A DNA stretch of 64,000 bases from Rhizobium sp. R634 (GTDB lineage: Bacteria; Pseudomonadota; Alphaproteobacteria; Rhizobiales; Rhizobiaceae). The DNA is taken from positions 124,001 to 188,000 of the forward strand of contig NZ_LOKW01000003.1 in the NCBI RefSeq assembly GCF_002211305.1, read 5' to 3'. Below are positions 36,994 through 47,366 of this stretch, piece by piece. The position numbers and the translations under genes were made by a program. The stretch's first letter is position 1. Each line of letters starts with the position of its first letter. Below the pieces are notes generated by a model, which worked only from the letters and a program-made list of their open reading frames with translations, was not told the origin of the DNA and did not search any database.

Positions 36994-37135
36994 AAAAAGC
37001 CCGGCGATCCCTTGGGGGGATGCACCGGGCCTGATGTCGATCGGCGCGTGTTGAGGGGAGACGGCCGATCATTCGCGGGACGTGAGGGGGCTGTCCCGCT
37101 TCCCCATAAACAACCTCGAAGCCTGTTGGTTCCAC
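36994..37135 (-). ncRNA. Candidate sRNA with C/U-rich loops and its own terminator
   Basis: No coding gene on the minus strand explains the terminator-like hairpin at 37030-36999 (GCCCGG/CCGGGC outer stem, ATCCC/GGGAT inner stem) followed by five T. Upstream on the same strand are a perfect 7-bp stem (37099-37093 with 37081-37075), loop containing CCCCCTCAC, a second perfect 7-bp stem (37070-37064 with 37045-37039), loop containing TCTCCCCTCAA, and a weaker CAAC/GTTG hairpin at the 5' side. Exposed C/U loops like these can pair with Shine-Dalgarno sequences. The 5' end is a guess; TTGCAC about 30 bp further upstream could be a -35 but the -10 is poor. Confidence 0.6.
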
Positions 37136-37293
37136 CTGTCCGAGAAAAGATGTGCAACGCAGCGTCGTGGGTGCGACGGAAGCCCCACCGACAATTTGCT
37201 GTGAGGATCTCGTGATGCCCTTGTCTTGCCGGGTTCTTTATTGCACCTTCACGATATTGCGGATTGATTTGATCCGTTCGAGGCTGGAAGCTG

Positions 37294-37515
37294 ATGACGC
37301 AAGACTACCTGGCTTTCTTCGGGCTTTTCGGCCCTCGGGCGGCCGCCAAAGACGTTACCGTTTGGCATAAATACAATCCCATCCTTCCCGTGCGTCTCAC
37401 CGATGGGACAAACCTCAATCCTTCCGGCCAGATCTGGCGCCGCTTCCATTTGGGCCAATGGGAATATAAGCAAGACCCGGAGACGACCGATGATTACGAG
37501 GCTCGCCAGTATTGA
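37294..37515 (+). CDS. Small hypothetical protein
   Basis: This is a 73-residue soluble ORF (starts MTQDYLAFFGLFGPRAAAKD, ends DYEARQY) with GGAAG before the ATG and balanced composition, including many aromatic residues (YLAFF, VWHKYNP, WRRFHLGQWEY). No domain is recognised and no membrane helix or signal peptide is present. It lies between the candidate sRNA and the PBP gene on the plus strand. Coding status rests on composition and start signals only. Confidence 0.55.
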   Translation: MTQDYLAFFGLFGPRAAAKDVTVWHKYNPILPVRLTDGTNLNPSGQIWRRFHLGQWEYKQDPETTDDYEARQY

Positions 37516-37666
37516 AGGCGAGAGGCGTAGTTTCCGCCACTTTATGTTCTTTAACACCCCGTTAAATCGCCGCAATTAAAGTTCACTCGGATGATCGCGT
37601 CGCCCGCAAGTGCGCCGTTGTGCGAAGCCGGGCTTCGCGATCGAACAGGGGTGTGACCGGTCGGCG

Positions 37667-39994
37667 ATGGCAGGCAGAGGCAGATCAGGCGACAGAATCG
37701 AACCGTCCTTCAGCGGCCGCGCGGCGCGCGATGATGACGAATTCTCGCTCGATGCCGACGACCGCATTGGCGGAAACAGGTCCGCGCGGCGCGGCAGCTC
37801 AAAGCCTCCGAAGCAGCGTGCGGCTCCCCGCCGGCGGCGCGAGCCGCGCGAGCGCGAAGGCGGCGGCTTTTTCGGCTTCCTGCGCGGCGTGGTCTACTGG
37901 TGCGTCGTGCTTTTCATCTGGGCCGGCATCGGCGTCGCCGGGCTTGTCGTCTATTACGGCTCGCGCATGCCGAGCGCCAGCACATGGGCGATCCCGGAAC
38001 GGCCGCCGAACGTCAAGATTACCGCCGTCGACGGCAGCGTCATCGCCAATCGCGGTGCCACCGGCGGCGAGGCGCTGTCGCTCGAAAACATGTCGCCGTA
38101 TATTCCGGAAGCCGTCATCGCCATCGAAGACCGGCGCTTCTATTCGCATTTCGGCGTCGATCCGCTCGGCCTCGGCCGAGCGATCGTCACCAACTTCACC
38201 GCCGGCCATATGGTGCAGGGCGGCTCGACACTGACGCAGCAGCTTGCCAAGAACCTCTTCCTCTCTCCCGAGAGAACGCTGGAACGCAAGGTGCAGGAGG
38301 TGCTGCTGGCGCTCTGGCTGGAGCAGAAATATACCAAGGACCAGATCCTTGCGATGTATCTCAACCGCGTGTTCTTCGGATCGAATGCCTATGGCGTCGA
38401 AGCGGCGTCGCGGCGCTACTTCAACAAATCGGCGCGTGACGTGAACCTCGGCGAGGCCGCCGTGCTGGCCGGCCTGCTCAAGGCGCCGTCGCGGCTTTCG
38501 CCGGCCCGCGACGCGGAAGCGGCGAATGCACGCGCCCAGCTCGTGCTCGCGGCGATGCGCGAACAGGGTTTCATCACCGATTCCGAGGTGAAGACGGCGA
38601 TGTCGCAGACCCCGGCTTCGGCCAAAAGCTACTGGTCGGGCGCGGGACACTATGTCGCCGACATGGTGATGGACCAATTGCCCGGGCTGATCGGCGACAT
38701 CAAGGAAGACGTCATCGTCGATACGACCATCGACAAATCGCTGGAGAAGAAGGCCGAACAATCGCTGGTCGACGTGCTCGACAAGGAAGGCGGCAAGCTC
38801 GACGCCTCGCAGGCGGCACTCGTCTCGATCGACGGCACCGGCGCGATCCGCGCGCTCGTCGGCGGCAGGGATTATGCGGCAAGCCAGTTCAACCGCGCCG
38901 TCAAGGCGAAACGGCAGCCGGGCTCCTCGTTCAAGCCCTTCGTCTATGCCGCTGCGCTCGAGAAGGGACTGACGCCCTTTTCGGTGTTCAACGACGCGCC
39001 GATCCGCATCGGCGACTGGACGCCGGAGAATTACGAGAAAAAATACAATGGCGAAGTGACACTGGCGACCGCGCTTGCCAAGTCGCTGAACACAGTGGCC
39101 GCCCAGCTGGTGATGTATGACGGGCCGGATCAGGTGATCAAGCTCGCCCACCGGCTCGGCATCGAAAGCGAGCTGCAGCCGAACGCGTCGATTGCGCTCG
39201 GCACATCCGAGGTCTCGCTGATGGAGCTGACCGCCTCCTACGCCGCCTTCATGAACGGCGGCTACAAGGCGACGCCGCACGTCATCCGCCGGGTGACGAC
39301 CGCCGAAGGCAAGGTTCTCTACGAAAATACCTATGACAGCCCGCCGCGCGTGCTCTCCGAGCAGATCGCCGCCGAAATGGATGCGATGATGATGGGCGTC
39401 ATCGAAAACGGCACCGGCAAGAGCGCCAAGATCCCCGGCTGGCAGGCGGCAGGAAAGACCGGCACGACGCAGAATTCGCGCGACGCGCTGTTCGTCGGCT
39501 TCACCAGTAATCTCACGACAGGCGTCTGGTTCGGCAATGACGACGGCAAGCCGATGAAGAAAGTGACCGGCGGCGGTCTTCCGGCCAAGGCCTGGAAGGA
39601 ATTCATGATCGCCGCCCATAAGGGTCTTTCGCCGGCTCCGCTCTTTGGCAACGGCCAGCTGATCGGCGATCAGAACAACGGCCAGCCGATGGCGCAGGCC
39701 GTACCCGACGGCGGGCAGCCGGTCACGGCCGAGGCGCCGCCATCGACGACGATCGGCGGCATCATTTCCGGCGTCTTCGGCGGTGACGAAAGTGCCAATC
39801 GCTATCCGCAGGCGCCCGTTCGCCAGCAAAATGCCCCGTCCGGAAACGGTCCGGTCCCGCCTGCCGACGTCGCCGAAGGCGATGGCTCCGGCTATGGAAA
39901 CGTCGTGCCACCCGGCGATGTCGGGACGCCGCAGGCGACCTCTTCGGTGCAGCCGCACCGCACCACTCTGCTCGATCTGATCATGGGCCAGTGA
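37667..39994 (+). CDS. Class A penicillin-binding protein (PBP1A-like)
   Basis: This 775-residue bifunctional cell-wall synthase has a basic cytoplasmic N-terminus, one membrane anchor (about 66-90, VVYWCVVLFIWAGIGVAGLV) and a glycosyltransferase domain with catalytic Glu in AIEDRRFYSHFGVDP (about 152) and GGSTLTQQLAKNLFL. The transpeptidase has active Ser in QPGSSFKPFVY (about 419), KSLNTVAAQL and KTGTTQNSRDA (about 598). A Pro/Gln-rich tail of about 100 residues ends the protein. ATG at 37667 is chosen; a GTG at 37610 is in frame but has no ribosome-binding site. The insert-free, short linker form fits alphaproteobacterial PBP1A-type enzymes. Confidence 0.93.
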   Translation: MAGRGRSGDRIEPSFSGRAARDDDEFSLDADDRIGGNRSARRGSSKPPKQRAAPRRRREPREREGGGFFGFLRGVVYWCVVLFIWAGIGVAGLVVYYGSRMPSASTWAIPERPPNVKITAVDGSVIANRGATGGEALSLENMSPYIPEAVIAIEDRRFYSHFGVDPLGLGRAIVTNFTAGHMVQGGSTLTQQLAKNLFLSPERTLERKVQEVLLALWLEQKYTKDQILAMYLNRVFFGSNAYGVEAASRRYFNKSARDVNLGEAAVLAGLLKAPSRLSPARDAEAANARAQLVLAAMREQGFITDSEVKTAMSQTPASAKSYWSGAGHYVADMVMDQLPGLIGDIKEDVIVDTTIDKSLEKKAEQSLVDVLDKEGGKLDASQAALVSIDGTGAIRALVGGRDYAASQFNRAVKAKRQPGSSFKPFVYAAALEKGLTPFSVFNDAPIRIGDWTPENYEKKYNGEVTLATALAKSLNTVAAQLVMYDGPDQVIKLAHRLGIESELQPNASIALGTSEVSLMELTASYAAFMNGGYKATPHVIRRVTTAEGKVLYENTYDSPPRVLSEQIAAEMDAMMMGVIENGTGKSAKIPGWQAAGKTGTTQNSRDALFVGFTSNLTTGVWFGNDDGKPMKKVTGGGLPAKAWKEFMIAAHKGLSPAPLFGNGQLIGDQNNGQPMAQAVPDGGQPVTAEAPPSTTIGGIISGVFGGDESANRYPQAPVRQQNAPSGNGPVPPADVAEGDGSGYGNVVPPGDVGTPQATSSVQPHRTTLLDLIMGQ

Positions 39995-40133
39995 GATTTT
40001 TGCGGCACGCCCAGCACAAGCCCGATGCTTTAGGAAACGGCTGCCTTCCGGGCAAGCGGCAGCCCTCCTTACCGGCTGCCGTCAAAATTGAATGCAACAC
40101 ATTCGTTTTGCTGGATTCCGGGCCAATTGCCGC

Positions 40134-40161
40134 CTTGCAGTCCAGAAAACCGCTCCTTATA
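40134..40161 (+). promoter_or_regulatory. Heat-shock (RpoH-type) promoter of dnaK
   Basis: CTTGCA (40134-40139), 16 bases, CTTATA (40156-40161). This fits the alphaproteobacterial sigma-32 pattern (CTTGAA, about 16-17, CYTATNT). It is about 115 bp upstream of dnaK, leaving a leader of roughly 105 bases. Confidence 0.6.
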
Positions 40162-40276
40162 TACGCCGCATCACCGCAATCACGATTGCGTAATCTCAAG
40201 TAGACCCATCCCGTAAGGGGCTGTCAGGGAAATGCCTTCTGGGGGTTCCGACAGCTTGCTTCAAGGAGAGAATGAC

Positions 40277-42193
<1,917 letters not shown>

Positions 42194-42227
42194 TCCGCGG
42201 CGGCGTGGTTATGCTTCAACACCTGAT

Positions 42228-42251
42228 CCGGCTGCTCACCACGGCAGCCGG
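42228..42251 (+). other. Intergenic hairpin between dnaK and dnaJ
   Basis: CCGGCTGC (42228-42235) and GCAGCCGG (42244-42251) form a perfect 8-bp stem with an 8-base loop, followed at once by a smaller GGAAAT/ATTTCC hairpin (42250-42263) and a short T-tract. It may tune the DnaK:DnaJ ratio by attenuation or RNA processing. Confidence 0.5.
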
Positions 42252-42278
42252 AAATCCATTTCCGGGGTTTAATCCTTA

Positions 42279-43406
42279 ATGGCAAAAGCGGACTTTTACG
42301 AAACTCTGGGTGTAGCCAAGTCGGCGGACGAGAAAGAGCTGAAGAGCGCCTTCCGAAAACTGGCGATGAAATACCATCCGGACAAGAACCCGGATGACAA
42401 GGACGCCGAACGGAAGTTCAAGGAAATCAACGAAGCCTATGAGATGCTCAAGGACCCGCAGAAGCGGGCGGCCTATGATCGTTACGGCCATGCGGCCTTC
42501 GAGCATGGCGGCATGGGCGGCGGTGGCGGCGGATTTGCCGGCGGCGGCTTCTCGGACATTTTCGAGGATATTTTCGGCGAGATGATGGGCGGCGGACGCG
42601 CGCGCCAGCGCTCGTCGGGCGGGCGCGAACGCGGCGCCGATCTTCGCTACAACATGGAAATTACCCTGGAAGAGGCCTTCTCCGGCAAGACGGCGCAGAT
42701 CCGCGTGCCGACGTCGATCACCTGCGACGTCTGTTCGGGTTCGGGCGCCAAGCCCGGCACGCAGCCGAAGAACTGCGGCACCTGCCAGGGGACGGGGCGC
42801 GTGCGCGCCGCACAGGGTTTCTTCTCGATCGAGCGGACCTGCCCGACCTGCCATGGCCGCGGCCAGATCATTCCCGATCCTTGCCAGAAGTGCCACGGCC
42901 AGGGCCGGGTGACGGAAGAGCGTTCGCTCTCGGTCAATATTCCCTCGGGCATCGAGGACGGCACACGCATTCGCCTGCAGGGCGAGGGTGAAGCCGGCAC
43001 CCGCGGCGGGCCGGCGGGTGATCTCTATATTTTCCTGTCGGTGAAGCCGCACGAGTTCTACCAGCGCGACGGGGCCGATCTCTATTGCGCCGTCCCGATC
43101 TCGATGACGACGGCCGCCCTCGGCGGTACTTTCGACGTGGCGACGCTCGACGGCACGAAATCGCGGGTGACGGTGCCCGAAGGCACGCAGGCCGGAAAGC
43201 AGTTCCGTCTGAAGAGCAAGGGCATGCCGGTGCTGCGTTCGGCGCAGACGGGCGACCTCTATATCCAGATCCAGATCGAGACACCACAGAAGCTGACGAA
43301 GCGTCAGCGCGAACTGCTGCAGGAGTTCGAGCAGATTTCCTCCAAGGAGAACAATCCCGAATCGACGGGCTTCTTTGCCCGGATGAAGGAATTCTTCGAA
43401 GGCTGA
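42279..43406 (+). CDS. dnaJ: DnaJ, Hsp40 co-chaperone
   Basis: The 375-residue type I J-protein stimulates DnaK ATPase. The J domain (about 3-70) contains HPD in [11 protein letters not shown] (about 30-40). A Gly-rich region follows, then four zinc repeats [24 protein letters not shown] and CQKCHGQG (about 149-216), and the C-terminal peptide-binding domain. All ligands are present. The start ATG lacks a strong ribosome-binding site, so coupling or the upstream hairpins may matter. A terminator follows. Confidence 0.98.
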   Translation: MAKADFYETLGVAKSADEKELKSAFRKLAMKYHPDKNPDDKDAERKFKEINEAYEMLKDPQKRAAYDRYGHAAFEHGGMGGGGGGFAGGGFSDIFEDIFGEMMGGGRARQRSSGGRERGADLRYNMEITLEEAFSGKTAQIRVPTSITCDVCSGSGAKPGTQPKNCGTCQGTGRVRAAQGFFSIERTCPTCHGRGQIIPDPCQKCHGQGRVTEERSLSVNIPSGIEDGTRIRLQGEGEAGTRGGPAGDLYIFLSVKPHEFYQRDGADLYCAVPISMTTAALGGTFDVATLDGTKSRVTVPEGTQAGKQFRLKSKGMPVLRSAQTGDLYIQIQIETPQKLTKRQRELLQEFEQISSKENNPESTGFFARMKEFFEG

Positions 43407-43432
43407 GGCTCCGATCGATACGCAATCGCAAC

Positions 43433-43463
43433 AGCCGGGGACGGAAACGTCTCCGGCTTTTTT
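43433..43463 (+). terminator. Rho-independent terminator of dnaK-dnaJ
   Basis: An 11-bp stem, 43433-43443 with 43448-43458 (one G-U pair), closes a GAAA loop and is followed by six T, 27 bp after the dnaJ stop. The remaining gap to 43706 shows no gene. Confidence 0.9.
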
Positions 43464-43706
43464 ATCGGGCCAGTCCCGATTTGGGACATCTGTTCCAGAT
43501 CGATACGGCGTTCAATCGGAAAAGAAACTGCGTTAACGCAGGCGGATGATGCCGCTTGCAAGTTTTCCAAATGACTTCAATCTCTGCCGTCAGCGCATAA
43601 TCAGAAGATCGGCACCGATACCGGGAGGATGATGCGCAATTAACACGACACAGCGTTCTCAGCGCGTCCCATCGGACGCGAGACCACGGAAGCAAGAGTA
43701 TCCATC

Positions 43707-43907
43707 ATGGCGCCAGCCTTTTCCTCTCAGTCCGAAGACATCGACGTTCTCGCAGGCGCCATCTACACATGGTGCGCCGAACGCAACATCAAGCTTCGCA
43801 GCCAGCAGGGCCTTTCCATCGCCAGCATGGCGATCGACCTCTATCATGCCGGCCACCAGACGCAGGACGACCTGCTGACGGCGCTGCATGGGTGCGAGAT
43901 TCACTAA
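43707..43907 (+). CDS. Small conserved-looking hypothetical protein
   Basis: The ORF encodes a 66-residue soluble protein (starts MAPAFSSQSEDIDVLAGAIY) with an amphipathic helical pattern: DIDVLAGAIYTWCAERNIKL, then SIASMAIDLYHAG, then TQDDLLTALHG. No domain is recognised. Third-position GC and amino-acid balance look coding. A plausible promoter region precedes it after the dnaJ terminator. It appears to be monocistronic. Function unknown. Confidence 0.65.
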   Translation: MAPAFSSQSEDIDVLAGAIYTWCAERNIKLRSQQGLSIASMAIDLYHAGHQTQDDLLTALHGCEIH

Positions 43908-44175
43908 AGCACGCCACGATCTTTCGGATCGCTTCGCGCGCTTCAGGTCTTCATTTCCTCGCACATCGTTGTCGAAAAAAAACCGCTGCCCACTTTGCGC
44001 GGCATGCCTTCAGGCGACGCATCCGCCGCAGCCGCTCTCTTCGCACGCCGTCACCCAGACGCTCTGTTCCTTAGGTGATGTGGACCTGCCGCGCGATTGC
44101 GCTGCAGACATGCAAAGGTCCGGGCGCCCTCCATTCCTTGAAGAGTCCCCGTTTTTCCTGACATAAAGCTGACGC

Positions 44176-44541
44176 TCAGGCGGCGCTTTCGACCGCTTCG
44201 CCGGTCATGAGCGTGAGGATGGTCTTGACGGCTTCCTTGCCTGCGGTCGAGCTCAGCTTGTCGTAGCTCAGGGCAAGCGCATAGGCGTCGGGACTGAGTT
44301 CGATCCGGCTGCCGAATTCCGATATGCCCGTTCCCTCGAAGAGAGCGGAGATCTCGACGCCGAGAAATACCGCGATCTGGTGCAGCTTGCTGGCGGAAAC
44401 GCGGTTCGTTCCCTTTTCATATTTCTGGATCTGCTGGAAAGTCAGTCCGAGTGCTTCACCAAGTTCGAGCTGGGAAACACGGCGAAGGGCGCGAAGCTGT
44501 CTGATGTTGCGACCAACGATAATATCAACCGGATCTGGCAC
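44176..44541 (-). CDS. XRE-family transcriptional regulator (PraR/SinR-like)
   Basis: The 121-residue regulator has an N-terminal Cro/C1 helix-turn-helix (about residues 8-66): VGRNIRQLRALRRVSQLELG, recognition block GLTFQQIQKYEKGTNRVSAS and LHQIAVFLGVEISALF. The GLTFQQIQKYEKG string is shared with rhizobial PraR-type regulators of biofilm and quorum functions, so it is likely a paralogue in that group. The C-terminal about 50 residues are helical and may mediate dimerisation. It is divergent from the recF region. Confidence 0.88.
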   Translation of the reverse strand: MPDPVDIIVGRNIRQLRALRRVSQLELGEALGLTFQQIQKYEKGTNRVSASKLHQIAVFLGVEISALFEGTGISEFGSRIELSPDAYALALSYDKLSSTAGKEAVKTILTLMTGEAVESAA

Positions 44542-44649
44542 TTCACCACTCTCTTTACATAAACGCTTTGTTCACCATATCGTTTCTGCGGGATAACTCA
44601 ACCCGAAAGTTGCAAATTTCAACCGACTTTTTCTGGACTTTACGTTACG

Positions 44650-44769
44650 TCAGTCGTTTCGCAAAAATGCGTCAAAGCCCCTGATATCAAGGCGCGCGAG
44701 CCGTAGCCGTCCCTGCAGGCGGCATAGCCTGGAGTCGCCCAACCATGGCCTTCCAGGTTGTATTTTTTT
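44650..44769 (+). ncRNA. Candidate sRNA ahead of recF
   Basis: The 379-bp gap 44542-44920 holds no supported gene but has a clear plus-strand terminator at 44740-44769: CAACC-A-TGG, loop CCTT, CCA-GGTTG (8 pairs, one bulged A), then TATTTTTTT. Upstream is a further hairpin (44706-44723, GCCG/CGGC extended by two pairs). No plus-strand ORF ends here, and XRE points the other way, so a short transcript starting about 44,640-44,660 is the simplest reading. No promoter stands out and no family is recognised; the 5' end is a guess. Confidence 0.45.
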
Positions 44770-44920
44770 AAACGTTGAGAACGCTCCCCGTTCTATCGCG
44801 CCCGCTGCGGCGCTGATTTTCGCCAGCGCCAACAGGAGGTTACGACAGCAAAGAAGCGGCGAGCCTTGCCATCGGCGCCGCTTCGGCTTAGCTGTCACGC
44901 TTAACGATTCCGGACATCCG

Positions 44921-46045
44921 ATGCCGCACAAGGTTTCCCTTTCCCGCCTGAAGCTGAGCGACTTCCGCAATTATGCGGCGGCGACGCTTGGCCTTGACGG
45001 CCGGCACGTCGTGCTGACGGGAAACAACGGTGCCGGCAAGACCAATCTGATGGAAGCGGTCTCGCTGCTTTCGCCCGGCCGCGGCCTCAAGCGCGCGGCC
45101 TATGGCAATATTACCCGCGTCGGCGCGGCCGGCGGCTTTTCGATCTTCGCCGCGCTCGATGGCATGGAGGGCGAAGTCGAGATCGGCACCGGCATCGAAA
45201 CCGGCGAGGACACCACCACCCGCAGGCTGCGCATCAACGGCACGCCGGCGAAGACGGCCGACGAATTGACCGACCACCTGCGCCTTCTCTGGCTGACGCC
45301 GGCGATGGACGGCCTCTTTACCGGCGCCTCCTCCGACCGGCGGCGCTTTCTCGACAGGCTGGTGCTGTCGCTCGATCCCGCCCATGGCCGCCGCGCCAGC
45401 GATTTCGAACGCGCCATGCGCAGCCGCAACAAATTGCTCGACGAAGGCCGCTTCGATCCGTCCTGGCTCACCGGCATCGAGGAGCAGATGGCAAGCCTCG
45501 GCATCGCCATGGCGCTCGCCCGGCAGGAGTTGCTCGGCCTGCTCGCCCGGCTGATCGAGGAAACGCGCGAGACCTCTCCCTTTCCCTCTGCATCCCTGCA
45601 GCTCTCCGGTTTCATGGACGGCCAGTTCTCGCGCCCGTCGGTCGATCTCGAGGACGATTACGCGGCGATGCTCGCCGAGAGCCGTTACCGCGACGCCGGC
45701 GCCGGACGCACGCTGGAAGGGCCGCACCGGGCCGACCTCATCGTGCACCACCGCGAAAAGGCGATGGAGGCCGAACGTTGCTCCACCGGCGAGCAGAAGG
45801 CGCTGCTTGTCGGCCTGGTGCTTGCGCACGCCCGGCTCGTCGGCAATCTCACCGGCCACGCGCCGATCCTGCTGCTCGACGAGATCGCAGCGCATCTCGA
45901 CGAGGGCCGCCGCGCCGCGCTGTTCGACCTCATCGACGGGCTCGGCGGCCAGGCTTTCATGACCGGCACGGATCGCGCGATGTTCTCCGCACTCGGTGAT
46001 CGGGCGCAGGTCTTCACGGTGGCCGACGGCAAGGTGTTCGAATGA
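44921..46045 (+). CDS. recF: RecF, recombination mediator ATPase
   Basis: The 374-residue SMC-like ATPase loads RecA at gaps with RecO and RecR. Blocks are LKLSDFRNYAAATL (about 10-23), Walker A LTGNNGAGKTNLMEA (about 32-46), signature CSTGEQKALLVGL (about 287) and Walker B PILLLDEIAAHLD (about 312). As is usual in Rhizobiales it is not next to dnaN or gyrB. It overlaps the following moeB-like gene by ATGA. Confidence 0.96.
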   Translation: MPHKVSLSRLKLSDFRNYAAATLGLDGRHVVLTGNNGAGKTNLMEAVSLLSPGRGLKRAAYGNITRVGAAGGFSIFAALDGMEGEVEIGTGIETGEDTTTRRLRINGTPAKTADELTDHLRLLWLTPAMDGLFTGASSDRRRFLDRLVLSLDPAHGRRASDFERAMRSRNKLLDEGRFDPSWLTGIEEQMASLGIAMALARQELLGLLARLIEETRETSPFPSASLQLSGFMDGQFSRPSVDLEDDYAAMLAESRYRDAGAGRTLEGPHRADLIVHHREKAMEAERCSTGEQKALLVGLVLAHARLVGNLTGHAPILLLDEIAAHLDEGRRAALFDLIDGLGGQAFMTGTDRAMFSALGDRAQVFTVADGKVFE

Positions 46046-46860
46046 CGGAGGCGGCTTTCCCCGACGTCGGGCGCCATGATACGATCGGCGCCATGGAACC
46101 GCTCAGCACCGATGAAATCGCCCGTTATCACCGCCACATCCTGCTCCCCGAAATCGGCGGCGCAGGCCAGCAGAAGCTGAAAGCCGCCCGCGTGCTCGTG
46201 ATCGGCGCCGGCGGCCTCGGTGCGCCGATCCTGCAATATCTGGCCGCGGCCGGCGTCGGCACGCTCGGAATCGTCGACGACGACAGGGTTTCCCTTTCGA
46301 ACCTGCAGCGCCAGGTGATCCATGATTCCGGTACGATCGGCGAGCTGAAGACGGAAAGCGCCGCCTTGGCGATCACAAGGCTCAACCCGCATATCCGGCT
46401 GATCCGTTTCGAGGAGCGCTTCTCTCAGGAGACTGCCCGCCGTCATTTGTCCGGCTTCGATCTCCTGATCGACGGCTCCGACAATTTCGACACGCGTTAT
46501 GCCGCGGCCGATGCGGCGGAAGAAGCATGCATCCCGCTCGTCACCGGCGCGGTCGGACGTTTCGACGGTTCGCTGACGGTTCTGAAACCCTATGAGACGG
46601 CCGAGGACGGGACGCCCAACCCTCGATATCGCGACCTGTTTCCCGAAGCCCCGCCGCCAGGGCTCATCCCTGCCTGCTCCGAGGCCGGCATCATCGGCGC
46701 GCTCACCGGCGTCATCGGCACGATGATGGCGATGGAGGCGATCAAGCTCGTCACCGGCGCCGGCGAACCGCTGATCGGGCGGCTGCTGCTTTACGACGCT
46801 CTCTCGGCGCGGTTCGAGACCGTGCGCTACAGGCGCCGCCGCGCAAGGCCGGCGCAATGA
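46042..46860 (+). CDS. moeB: MoeB/ThiF/HesA-family adenylyltransferase
   Basis: The E1-like enzyme adenylates the C-terminus of a sulfur-carrier protein such as MoaD or ThiS. The ATP-binding loop VLVIGAGGLGAPIL (about 51-64), the Asp/Arg block DDDRVSLSNLQRQVIH (about 77-92) and DGSDNFDTRY (about 142) are intact, and a Cys lies in IPACSEAGI (about 210). The paired zinc cysteines of E. coli MoeB (two CxxC) are not visible. The ATG at 46042 overlaps the recF stop (272 residues); ATG at 46093 would give a more typical 255 residues. No rhodanese domain. Confidence 0.88.
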   Translation: MTEAAFPDVGRHDTIGAMEPLSTDEIARYHRHILLPEIGGAGQQKLKAARVLVIGAGGLGAPILQYLAAAGVGTLGIVDDDRVSLSNLQRQVIHDSGTIGELKTESAALAITRLNPHIRLIRFEERFSQETARRHLSGFDLLIDGSDNFDTRYAAADAAEEACIPLVTGAVGRFDGSLTVLKPYETAEDGTPNPRYRDLFPEAPPPGLIPACSEAGIIGALTGVIGTMMAMEAIKLVTGAGEPLIGRLLLYDALSARFETVRYRRRRARPAQ

Positions 46861-47345
46861 CGATCATCCGCCTCGATGCCAGCTTCACGCGCTGGGACGA
46901 ACTGCTCACCCTTATCCTGACCGCCTTCGCCTCGATGAACGGCAGGATCGATCCACCATCGTCTGCGCTCAGCCTGACGGCGGAAGCGCTGGCAGCGAAG
47001 GCCGAAGCCGAGATCGGTCATGTCGCGATCGATGACGGCAGGTTGACCGGCTGCCTCTTCCTGCGGCCGGAAGCCGATTGCCTTTATGTCGGCAAGCTCG
47101 CCGTTCTCCCTTCGGCGCAAGGCAAGGGCCTCGGGCGGCGATTGCTTGATATCGCCGAGGAGACGGCCTCAGCGCTCGGCCTTCCCGCCTTGCGGCTGGA
47201 GACACGCATCGAGCTTACCGACAATCACGCCGTCTTTGCCGCCTGGGGCTTTTCCAGAACCGCCGAGAAGGCCCATCCCGGTTTTGCCAGGACGACCTTC
47301 ATCGAGATGCGCAAGATCCTTGCGCCTCAGATCAGCCCCGCCTGA
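46857..47345 (+). CDS. GNAT-family N-acetyltransferase
   Basis: The 162-residue enzyme has a GNAT fold. The acetyl-CoA loop is in VGKLAVLPSAQGKGLGRRLL (about 77-96, Q/R-x-x-G-x-G/A pattern) and the family C-terminal block is LRLETRIELTDNHAVFAAWG (about 116-135). It overlaps the previous gene by ATGA, so it is the third gene of recF-moeB-gnat. The substrate is unknown. It converges on the next minus-strand gene with a 21-bp gap. Confidence 0.88.
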   Translation: MTIIRLDASFTRWDELLTLILTAFASMNGRIDPPSSALSLTAEALAAKAEAEIGHVAIDDGRLTGCLFLRPEADCLYVGKLAVLPSAQGKGLGRRLLDIAEETASALGLPALRLETRIELTDNHAVFAAWGFSRTAEKAHPGFARTTFIEMRKILAPQISPA

Positions 47346-47366
47346 TCGAGCTCGAAGGGGCGTCTT

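Noticed and set aside
37799..39958. 719-codon minus-strand frame opposite the PBP gene
   Set aside because: Antisense shadow; Arg/His/Asp-rich composition and no domain, while the plus strand has all PBP motifs.
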